Positions 41,949 to 51,570 of a stretch of 64,000 nucleotides of DNA are shown here, piece after piece. The stretch spans positions 2,123,241 to 2,187,240 of the forward strand of contig NW_020194684.1 of NCBI RefSeq assembly GCF_002865645.1, in the 5' to 3' direction. The position numbers and the translations under genes are program-made. How positions within the stretch are numbered: position 1 is the first letter of the stretch; each line of letters starts with the position of its first letter. The notes below the pieces were generated by a model. The model was given only the letters and a program-made list of their open reading frames with translations. It ran no database searches and was not told the DNA's origin. This stretch comes from Hyaloscypha bicolor E (taxonomy: Eukaryota; Ascomycota; Leotiomycetes; Helotiales; Hyaloscyphaceae).

Positions 41949-42611
41949 TTTTCTGGATCTATGTTGTAATTGTTTAGAACGCAGGGTAGTCCTTTTCTGG
42001 AGTTTTTTTGATAGGGGGCGGAGAGGAGTTAACTGTCGTTTGTGTATTTTCATTGTGGGGTGTTTTTCGGTAATGATACCCCGTTATGGAAGAAAATTCG
42101 ATGTTTAACCCACGGTACACCTAGTGAGGTTTGAACCTAGTAAAAATAAATGAATACTCTCTTTCTCTAACAAGTAGGATCCAAATCGGCTTTGGTAGGA
42201 AGGGAGCAGAAACCGATTCTGGGGCAAGGTTCAGTAGGGAAACCCTCCGGCGCACACGGGAGGCCAAAGTAGGTTCCATATTATCGTGCGCAGGCTGACT
42301 ACGGCGCGATTAGGCATGCTCAGGCTCTGCTCACCCTCAAATCAGGTTAAAGCAGGAAGCAGCTGCTCACGTCCGAAGACTAAAACGGAACCTGCGAAAG
42401 AAAATTTAATCCTGAGTCTAGGGGGGTATCCTTACCTTTCTCGAACAACTATATCTGAATGGATTTCAGTGCGGCTTGCCCCTGTTTAATTTCCAGCTGA
42501 GTGTTCCTCATCACCATTATGTCTAGTATCTAACGTCGCTGTCTTGCGGTGTTCTTCGCTCAAGGCATTAGAATTAGTCTGTATTTCAATCCGGACTCTG
42601 GAAGTACGTAC
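41949..42611. other. intergenic, no gene seen
   Basis: A plus-strand frame at 41845-42108 with hydrophobic runs overlaps the end of the previous gene in another register and could be an alternative 3' exon. The rest has only short ORFs. Confidence 0.3.
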
Positions 42612-43860
42612 CAATAGGCCCGTCCACAAATTGAAGAATATTTCCACCTAGAAGCACCACCGCTGCAATCTAACCTAATCCCAATTCCTTTCTGAGCCTC
42701 CTTCGAGGGAGTGCTCATTTGAAGCTCGCAAAGCGAAGATCGAGTAGATATGCAAGGGGCATTGCAGCATCGCTATCGCGAGGAGAGCATATTGCCGATC
42801 TGTCGCCGGAGCATTCATTGAATAAGACGACAGCAGAAATGGTATAATAGCCAGAAGATAGTCCGAGAAGCTTGCGTACCTTCCAATTGTCCGTATATCA
42901 GTAGCCCAAGACGCACAATGTTGATGAAGTGACCTCTGATAATTTATTCTGTAGCTGTCGCATCTGCGAACCGAGGGATAGAGATAGAGCATAGAAGGAC
43001 AGGCAAATAAAGGAGAATGTGACGGCAATATAGACATTGTCAACATGTGGATGCGAATCCTGTGGCCGCGCTGTGGCGTCTGTCTTGTAGCAGTGGGAGG
43101 GGACATCATTGTCCCATTTCTGCAAGTGCGTTGCAAAAACAGCAATATAAGCAATGAATAACACCGCCCAGATCGCGATCAGAGTGAGTCTTATATAGCC
43201 TTTAACAATGCATTCCCGAAATATCGGAAATATGCAGACGCTGGCAGCGCAGTTGGAAATACTTTGACGAAATTATATTCGACCATTGTGCCTTCCATGC
43301 TGTCATTACGCACTGGTGGGCTTACATTACGAGGCTTATAGTGTCATATATGATGTCCATATGGTAAAAAGTCAACTTTTTGGATTGGGCGAGGGCGCTG
43401 ATGAGTAAAGCAATGCCTGAGTATGTACGCCACGGTCAGAGAGTATCCAAGGTTCAATTACCCGTAAAGGTTTGAGGATCACTCCCAGCCAACAGGATCC
43501 GATTTGCGCACTCCAGTCTCCTTGTAATCGGAGTGATCTCATCCTCGATCTTGCATTCGAAACTTCGCTGCCGTGGGTGCTCCAGCTATTTGCCGATTAA
43601 CCAAGCAAAGATAGCCAAGAGCTCCGCGTCGCTCTCGTCGTTTTGTTCTTGAGCTTGATAGAATACAGACTTATGAGAAGCTTCCTTGCATTTTTGAACC
43701 AGAGAAAAGGACCAAAGCCACGCCTTTCTTTGGGCTGAGAAAGTTCGGATCCACTGCGTGACTTCGTCGTCTGTGCGGCTGGTCTGAGGCTCCGGATCTG
43801 CTGCGTTCCATCGCTTCTGGATCGCGTAATATAGGATCTAGTTGTATCCTGACACAATCA
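42612..43860 (-). pseudogene. multi-pass membrane protein, broken
   Basis: Minus-strand pieces form one protein with several hydrophobic helices: an N-terminal soluble part (about 43860-43460) in two frames, then VLFIAYIAVFATHLQKWDND, VDNVYIAVTFSFICLSFYAL, ALLAIAMLQCPLHIYSIFAL and EHSLEGGSERNW. After a one-base shift at about 42680 it continues GLG-stop-IAAVVLLGGNILQFVDG and reaches a GTACGT donor at 42606-42611. The stop, TAG 42670-42672, fits a Gln codon changed at CpA. I recognise the family only as a fungal integral membrane protein of unknown function. Confidence 0.5.
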
Positions 43861-44136
43861 CTGCAATTAAGGATTGGATGACAAAGGCGACTAAGATCTG
43901 TGAGATGTGAGTTAGCATACGTGATTAAAGGGTGAGGCTGTCAGCTGATGTACCCCTGTCCCAGCAATATCTGGATTTGCCTGCCCGATCGATCTACATT
44001 GAATGGAGAGTTGCTTAGCGACTCAATGAATATGTTCCTAGGGAGACTTCAAGCAACCCTTTTATTATATCAAGATAGTTGTACGGAGCAAGAGGGGTTG
44101 AGGTTGGCCTTTTCAGCTGCACAACAACACATCTTG

Positions 44137-44330
44137 TGTGACGGCGGAGCGGAGCAATGGAACGTAGACGCAAAGATCTCTTTTCCTGACTTGTAGAATC
44201 TAAAGATAAGGAGAGAAGTGAGGTGTGGTGGTCGATAAGTATGTAAGACTGAAACCACTGAAACGCCGAGCTTAGTCTGAACCTCAGCTTGAAACCAAGT
44301 CTGTATCAACCATGTGACACCAGCCGTCAT
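44137..44330. mobile_element. small MITE, copy 2
   Basis: It begins TGTGACGGC and ends GCCGTCAT, flanked by perfect 6-bp direct repeats ATCTTG (44131-44136 and 44331-44336). The interior matches copy 1 at 36061-36270 closely, including ACTGAAACCACTGAAAC and ACACCAGCCGT. It has no coding capacity. A short TIR with a 6-bp duplication does not settle the superfamily. Confidence 0.78.
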
Positions 44331-45981
44331 ATCTTGATCAAGGGCTAAAAATTGTCTTCCACTTAGTGTACAATAACTTCCAGCAAACCAAAAGAACAAA
44401 GTGTTGCTAAAATTAGTGAAAATTGAAGGAGAAAAAGCTCTCTTAAATATTATATAATAGCCTTAGGTATAAGGCACTAGTAAATTTAGAAGGCTTTAGG
44501 AAATTCTAGAGTGAATTTAGGGTTACGTGGTACAATATCATCACGTGCTCAGTAGCTCCGTAATAATAAAGGTTAATTTAAATTATTATATAATTTTAAA
44601 CTAGGCTTATAACTAATAATTATTTAATATATAATTAAGCTTTAAATATAAGAGTAAAGTTAATATAGATTAATAGACCTCAAGTATAAGAAGAGCGGGC
44701 TAGTAGAGGGTTTATTTCCCTCTGCAGTTGAGATAACCTTATGGGAGAGAATCACGTGAACAGCAACTAACACGTTAGCTCTAGTGTAGTGAGGACACCC
44801 AATTCAAGTAGTATGAAGTTTTAGTTCAGCATTGATTCTCCAGGTATCGTGCAAGTGAAACTTCTGGAGCTGCCATTCCATCCCGCCATTCAAGTGTACG
44901 AAGCTGGGGATCTGGAAAGGACTGGCCTGATCATAAAAACCTTCTCGTGCAGTTTGTGAGGAGGAACCGAAAGCAAGGTTCGTAAGTATCTACTTGAAGA
45001 TGAAGTATTTCGTGACTTTCGATTTCATCATATCAGACTTTCCGGTCTATTTATGGATAATTGCTCACTGTGAATTTCTTGAGCCACTCACCTTTTCACC
45101 TCCGCGAACTGTTGGGGAGTCCGGTGACCTCGATTCGAATTCTGACTACTACAGAAAGGGTGAAGGCCATGTCCAGAGTGCTGAGAGTTATCATTCGAAT
45201 TGTAGGAGATCTATAACGCAGATACTGGTACTTAGAGCTTGTCCAGGCCCTTCCGGACCTTCCAGAAGCCTTCCGAGCGACGCCATACCACACCAGATTG
45301 AGGCCATACAAGCTCACCTTCGGTACAAATAGTACCTCACTTTGCGTTCAGTGTATGTACCTGTTTTCAAAATCTGAGGATATGGTTGGGGCTCGTAAGT
45401 CGTTAGCAATGCCACCACCCCACTTCGCCCCCACGCGGGAAAATTCTCGCTTGAATCCAACCCCTTTTAGCGGATTTCAGCCCACTTTCCCTCAATTCCC
45501 AACGATACAGGACATTTGTCTCATATCGACGAGTCATACGATCGTGAAATTACTCAAAGGGGTTTTATCGGCATCAGGCTAAGTGGGAAGGCGACTTCCT
45601 GATTCGTTTTGCGTTGGTAACAATTCTGCCGAAAATAGGCTGTGCAAGTAGCCAGAGTCTAGCCTTCGAGATGAATCGCGTCAAGCGACTCCTCAATGGT
45701 AAGTGGCTTACATTTTGTGAAGTAGCTCTCACTTTACTTTGAACTTCGCTTCAATTCGATGTTGCAATGAGGTGAAAACGTTCACGAGACGCCTAGCATA
45801 TCGTCGATCGAGTCATTGCTCAAGCGACTCGAGCCTTCCCAACCAGTCACTGCTTCGAACATTTAGGAAGCTGCTATCTATTTGTTATCTCTTTAATTCT
45901 GGATTCTGGTATATCTGATATCTCATCTCCAGGTCACCACTCTGCTCCTCCGTTTCTCCCTCTTTCTTTCTCGGCTCCACC
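44331..45981. other. intergenic; AT-rich stretch then GH32 promoter
   Basis: 44400-44700 is AT-rich with many TpA steps, like a small RIP-mutated insert. ORFs at 44994-45332 and 45298-45582 have no family signal. CAAGCGACTC occurs at about 45684 and again at 45821 upstream of the GH32 gene and could be a regulatory site. Confidence 0.35.
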
Positions 45982-47721
45982 ATGGCATTCAATCGCTTTC
46001 GCCCGACGTCACACTTCATCGCTCCCCATTCATGGATGAATGACCCCTGCGGCGCAATATACGTTCCAGAAACTCAGGAATATATCGTCTGCTACCAATG
46101 GAATCCGGGAACTGCAGATGGCGGGAACTCGGCCTGGGGGATGGCCAAGAGCCGAAACTTAGTCGCCTGGGAGGACTGCTCTCCAGCTCTCAGGAATGGA
46201 ACCTCATATGATCGTTTTGGAGTGTTCTCAGGATCTATGACATCAAGTATTGTTGATGGAAGTAGAGTTCTGTTTCTGTTCTACACAAGCGTCTCAGCTG
46301 TGCCTATACATGTAAGCTTTTCCAAACACATTACTTCCTCAAGAACTAATTCGGTGCCGCAGTGGTCAAAACCCTATATCAAAGGATGTGAAAGCCAATC
46401 CGTCGCCTTTTCAACAGACTTTGGGAGGTCATGGCATCGCTTTCAGAGCAATCCGCTCTTGGCGATACCTCCAAAAAGAGAAGCTACCACGGGATGGCGT
46501 GACCCTTTCGTCTCAAAATGGGAAGAGCTTTCCACTCTGCTTCATGTCGACGCTTCAACAGACTACATGTTGGTAGCTTCTGGGGAAAGAGGTCGCGGAC
46601 CCCAACTTCATATTTACCAATCTGACGATCTGCTCGATTGGCAAATGGTATCAGCCATTCTCGAGGTCCCAGCTGGATCTAAAATCTCCCCAACGAGCAA
46701 GTTGGGATTTGGCATGAACTTTGAATGTGCAAGTTTCTTCAGCTTTGGAGAAAGACAATATGTTATCGTTGGCATTGAGGAGGATCACAGGAGCAAGCAC
46801 CATAGCTCTCGCTATCTTCTCTGGATGTCTGGTAATCTCATTATGGAAGATGGAAAACCAAGATTCAAGATCAAAAGCCATGGCATACTTGACCACGGAA
46901 TCTCGTACGCTGCACATATCTTCAGAGATTCGGAAGGAAGAATCACCCAGCTCGGATGGGCAGATGAGGATGTCAAGCAAAATGTAGTTTCTGAGCAAGG
47001 GTGGGCCGGCTGTCTAGCTCTTCCCAGAGAGTTGTACGAGATATCAAAACCACTCACGAAGGTGGGAGGAGAGGAGGATATCTGGAAACTTGACTACTGC
47101 TCAGGGACCATGACGACTTTAGGAATTCGACCAGCTACTCAAATCTTTGCACTGCGAGACCGTCTCTGCCCCTCTTCACTCGAAAGGCTCAGCTCTCTTC
47201 AATCAAGGAATTTCAGCATTCACGCAACATTCAGACACTTGTCTGGAAATGAGAGGTTCATCTTCAATGTCCGCCAATCCCCCAACTCCACCGAAGTCAC
47301 CAAAATAATCTTCGACATCCAAGTTGGACTTATCACCGTCGACAGAGCGCACTCATCACTTGAAAACCTTGGCTCCAGTTCACCCGACTCCGGTCCCTTC
47401 CATCTTCTCCCTACCGAGGAGCTCCAAATCCAGATCTTCGTCGACAACTCCATCCTCGAGATATATGCTAACGACCGATTTACACTCACTTCTCGAATCT
47501 ATCCGGGGCTGGAGACTTCTACTGGTGCTTCTTACGATTTCGGGGCCTTTAATGAGGAGAACGTGGAGTTCCGGTGCTGGGAAGGCTTGAAGAATGCTTG
47601 GCCGAGTCGAAAGATGGAGGAGAATGACTTGGTAGACATGGATTCTCCATTGGAGATTATAGAAGAGAAGATAGTAATCGTTTCCGAAGACTTGGTATTG
47701 GACTTGATTCCTTCGGGGTAA
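45982..47721 (+). CDS. GH32 beta-fructosidase (invertase/levanase/inulinase type)
   Basis: It hydrolyses beta-fructosides such as sucrose, inulin or levan. The five-bladed propeller motifs are all present: HSWMNDPCGA with the nucleophile Asp, GVFSGS, GWRDPFV with the transition-state Asp, and FECASFF with the acid/base Glu; a C-terminal beta-sandwich follows. A 51-nt stretch at 46312-46362 has a GTAAGC donor and a CCGCAG acceptor and separates VPIH from WSKPYIKGC. Removing it gives 562 aa and a natural junction. Because it is a multiple of three with no stop, an unspliced message would still read through (579 aa). There is no signal peptide after ATG 45982, so the enzyme looks intracellular, unless a 5' exon was missed. 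It is first in a run of three glycosidase-type genes. Confidence 0.9.
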   Translation: MAFNRFRPTSHFIAPHSWMNDPCGAIYVPETQEYIVCYQWNPGTADGGNSAWGMAKSRNLVAWEDCSPALRNGTSYDRFGVFSGSMTSSIVDGSRVLFLFYTSVSAVPIHVSFSKHITSSRTNSVPQWSKPYIKGCESQSVAFSTDFGRSWHRFQSNPLLAIPPKREATTGWRDPFVSKWEELSTLLHVDASTDYMLVASGERGRGPQLHIYQSDDLLDWQMVSAILEVPAGSKISPTSKLGFGMNFECASFFSFGERQYVIVGIEEDHRSKHHSSRYLLWMSGNLIMEDGKPRFKIKSHGILDHGISYAAHIFRDSEGRITQLGWADEDVKQNVVSEQGWAGCLALPRELYEISKPLTKVGGEEDIWKLDYCSGTMTTLGIRPATQIFALRDRLCPSSLERLSSLQSRNFSIHATFRHLSGNERFIFNVRQSPNSTEVTKIIFDIQVGLITVDRAHSSLENLGSSSPDSGPFHLLPTEELQIQIFVDNSILEIYANDRFTLTSRIYPGLETSTGASYDFGAFNEENVEFRCWEGLKNAWPSRKMEENDLVDMDSPLEIIEEKIVIVSEDLVLDLIPSG

Positions 47722-48130
47722 AAACCTGGGGGTTCAGCGTAACGAATGTTGATGGATCGTGGAGTTATGAGGAGTTCGACGGCGTTTTCATTGACAAAAA
47801 TAGAGCAACTCATAAGGAAAGCCCCAGGGAAGAATCTCGTCTTTATCGTTCTTTGAAATTGTTCCTGGCATTAACATTTCGTATAACGTAGGTCGTGATC
47901 CCCTTTGGCGAGGCAGAAAAAGGGGTTGCACGTGACCCTTATGCAAAATACTCGATCTTGAAAACCCAGCAATACTTTCCTGCATTCGCAAGAGCAGACG
48001 GGACATTTATTGAAATACCCTCTCCTTCGGGGGTCCATGCCGCCTCCGTGTCATTTCCAGCCCCAATCATGGTGATAACATCTCCTTCGAGAATAGGAAG
48101 CGCTGCATTGATGACGAATTCCTCGGTTGG

Positions 48131-50574
48131 CTAAGAAAGTGAGAGGATATAGAAAGCATCCTCGGTCTGGGTGAACCGCACATCACCAACCTCCGGGGTG
48201 AGGAACCTTGGTGTCCCATTAGAGAAGATCTGAAAGAAGAAAAATCAGGAGGGAGTCGACTCACCAGTAGGTAGTGTTGAAGATTGCTTCAGCATTTGGC
48301 TTGATCCACGTCCCAGCCTCAAGCAAATGAGCAATCTCAGTTGCATCGATTGTGCCGTCGGCTTTCGGGCCAACATCCAATAGCAAGTTTCCATTCTTGC
48401 TGACCATATCAACCAGGGAGTTGATCAATGTCGAGGCATTCATATAAAGATCCGGTGGAGTGGCTCGGTTATAACCGTAGCTGTATGGATCCATGCCTTG
48501 ATTGCTTTCCCACTTTCTCTCAGAGATTGATGAAAATGTCGTATACTCGGGAGTATCAAAATCAGCACCGGCCGCAATTCCACAACGGTTGTTCATCGTC
48601 ACTTGACGACCTTGTGATGCAGCTTCATTGAACCATTTTGCTGCAAAGTTTGCAGTTCCATTCGCAGCACCGCAACTAGAGTGGCGTCAGCGGTACTGCC
48701 TACAGTTGCTCGGTTTGATCTACTTACTCGCACCACATAATGTCCGTCCCATATTTGTACGCTAAAATCTCCATCTGAGGCACCATTAGATCCACAATGA
48801 AATCTGACTTGTTCAGTGCTCCCGTGTAAGGCTCTGCCAATCCTGTGTATGGGTTCTGTGCTATGATACCAGGCCAGGAGGTGCTTGCAGGGCCAGAAGT
48901 CTGGGAGAATCCATACGGACCAAACAAGGGATTGAACTTGATCAATCAGCCACATTCGTCATCCAATTTCTAGATTCACTCACCCATTCAGGCAGACTGA
49001 AGTATGTTCCCCGGCGGAGCTGAGGCTGATATGACTTTGCGGCATCGAAAAGCTCCCTTAGTATATCTCTCTTTGGCCCATAATGCAGAGAATTTCGGTG
49101 GGTTGTCTCTTCAGTATCAAACATCGCGAAGCCATCATGATGTTTGGTTGTAATGACGAAGTATTGAGCTCCAGCGTCAGCGATCAGATCAACCCAAGAT
49201 TTAGCATCCCAATTCTCGGCAGTGAAGTTAGTGAAGAAGTCATCATAGTTTGCCCCTCCAAAGGTCTCGAGTTGGTGGTTGTATACATCGGCTTTGTCCG
49301 CATTCCGGTGATTATTGTACCACCAGTACCACTCCGCGTATATCTCCCAGGGAGTGGAATTGCCCTGAAGGAAGTCTGTTAGCTTTGGCTCAAACTATGA
49401 TAAGATCGAATTCACCCAGCCAGGCACACAATATGGGCCCCAGTCTAAACTCTATCAGCTTCACTTAGAATAAACACGTGATCTAAAAACCCACGAATAA
49501 AAATTCCAAACTTTGCCTGATCGAACCACTCGGGGCTCTCGTGAGTAGACAGACTTGCGAAATCCGAGGTGTACTCATCCAAACCGAAGCTCACATTTTC
49601 CGCCGAAAAGGTAGCATTCATGCTCCCAGTGAAGTGGACCTGGGCTGTGACATTTCCACTCCCAAGGACGCCGACATTGATCTTCTTCTGATCTCCAGGT
49701 CGCAGTCTCTTGGTGTATCCTGGCTGGACGGTCTTGATGCCAGGAGCGGTAATGGAAACCTCGACCCCACTTCCGGAAATCCAATTGGGACCAGAATTGC
49801 CAATGATGAGCTCAACTGTCTGAACCCGGTTGATATCATGCTTCTGGGTTGGCCGGATGAATTGAGCTTGCACACCATCCTGCTTGTACAATGACATTGA
49901 AAACAAGTGGATCCTCGAAGTCTTGTTTGATGTATTCGGCAGAGTGATGGAGGCAAGTGTCTTGGACGGATCCAGTGGTCCAATATACTCGAAGATGTGA
50001 GAAGTGTTAAAGTTGGTGTCATTGTTTGTGAAGTAGGATGGCATCACAATCTCTCCCTTCAGGATCGACAAAAATGATGAGTAAGGATTCGTTCGGACTT
50101 CGGCCAGTGTTGAAGTCCCGTCTGTGTACTCAAAAGTCATGTTATCAGCCGCTCCAGCAGACTCAGTAGCCACGAGCATCTGTAAGCTGAAGTATGGTGA
50201 TGAAGGCACCTCAATTTGCTGCCCCGCCATTACAACATTGTCTCTCTTGTTCTGTCCTTGGTATCCCGGGAAAAGATAGGATACATTGGTCTTTGTCGAA
50301 ACATATATTTCTCCAATTGGCAAATTCAATGCGGAATATGAGTTATTCAACTGGTCGAAATTGGCTTCCCCGGGAACGAGACCGAAACCTCTGTTGTTAA
50401 AGTAGGAATCGAGAGGAATCTGGATCGTTTCCTATTTTGCTCGTCAGCACCCGCGACCACTTCTTCTTTTAAGATGGTGCGCTTTACGGAAGAAGTTTTG
50501 TTATCCCATCGTCGTCCCGGTACGGCTGCTACACCTGCAGCAAAACCTGCCACCAAAAGTTGAACGAGTCCCAT
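48131..50574 (-). CDS. GH29 alpha-L-fucosidase, C-terminally shortened by a nonsense codon
   Basis: Exons 50574-50488, 50431-49495, 49444-49416, 49364-48984, 48936-48728, 48675-48265 and 48206-48131; introns are 47-58 nt and all phases close. A signal peptide (MGLVQLLVAGFAAGVAAVP) precedes an N-terminal beta-sandwich of about 300 aa. The GH29 barrel follows: WFDQAKFGIFIHWG, EWYWWYNNHR, TTKHHDGFAMFDTE, then TDIMWCD-CGAANGT. The nucleophile Asp codon is split by intron 5 (GA/T). Exofucosidases of this family release L-fucose from glycans. The frame meets TAG at 48131-48133, codon 710, but the same frame continues coding-like for 63 codons (PTEEFVINAALPILEGD) to TAA 47939, so the TAG looks like a recent Gln-to-stop change removing part of the last sandwich. 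The catalytic barrel remains complete. Confidence 0.85.
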
Positions 50575-51570
50575 CTTCAAAAATGATTTAGCAAGGATAG
50601 AGGCAGAGGGGAGCCTACATGTTATCAACCCTCGATGACCTAAAGTCTTCGGTGAGGTGGCCCATGACTACCAGAATCCACAGGATTGCAGCCAAGTATC
50701 CGGAGTTATCAGGATTGACCGCGTCACGACTCACAAGAGTCCCCAGTCCAGACCCCTTCTCCATTCTGGTAACGTTGGGCGGTAGGTGACATTGAATTGA
50801 TTGCCGGCTTTTGCTTCGTGGGACCAGAGATAGCTTGGCTGGCCCGAGTCCCGTTAATATGGGCCAGACTGCCAATGACGGAGACTTGATATCGAGGATG
50901 TGAGGTTTGCAACAGCCGAGGTCGCCAAGGAAACAAGGTCCACTGCCGTCCATATCCCTGTCTTCTCATGTCCGGTCTTCCCTAACGCGGTCATTGTTCC
51001 TGCATCATCCCACTCCTATGAACCTCTTCTAAGCTTCTCGCCGCTAGGACATCCCTATGTTGGAGGATTGAGATCAACCAGCCACCATGACTCTGAAAAT
51101 TTGTGGCGTTTGAGCCGTGAAGTCGTGCAGATTGATGGCGCAAACGACGTCATCTTCGATTGACAACTTTGACAAGCCGTATATCGGAAACTCTGAATAA
51201 CAGGCCCTGTATAAGAGCAGCGGTGCGTGCACCCCTCATACAGGTTCTACCCCGCTAGAAGCCCTGCACCATCCCCATCAGCAGCTGCCGATCTCCGACC
51301 TCGTGCATTCTAATCCTAGGGAGTTATAACGCAATGCTACGTTACCGCACTAATAGTAATGGCGATTATGAATTTATGAGGATCTTCTCCGAACAGCGAA
51401 TACGGGTCCCGCAAAAGATAGGAACTATAAGGTTTACAGACGAGAATGGGGTTGGTGTGATTGGGTCACGTGAGGATTCATTGAACCTATACATAATTTC
51501 ATGAACGTCCACACGCCAGGAGAGCGTTCTTACACCTCCTTTCTCGTCTACTTAAGTAGGGCAGGGCAAT
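50575..51570. other. divergent intergenic region between GH29 and the glycosidase-like gene
   Basis: About 1 kb separates the two start codons. Open frames at 50724-50969 (minus) and 50900-51163 (plus) have no family signal. Both genes encode secreted proteins and could share control elements here. Confidence 0.4.

Noticed and set aside
42120..42200. possible minus-strand tRNA (GGTTCAAACC)
   Set aside because: The flanking arms do not pair; chance match to a T-loop.
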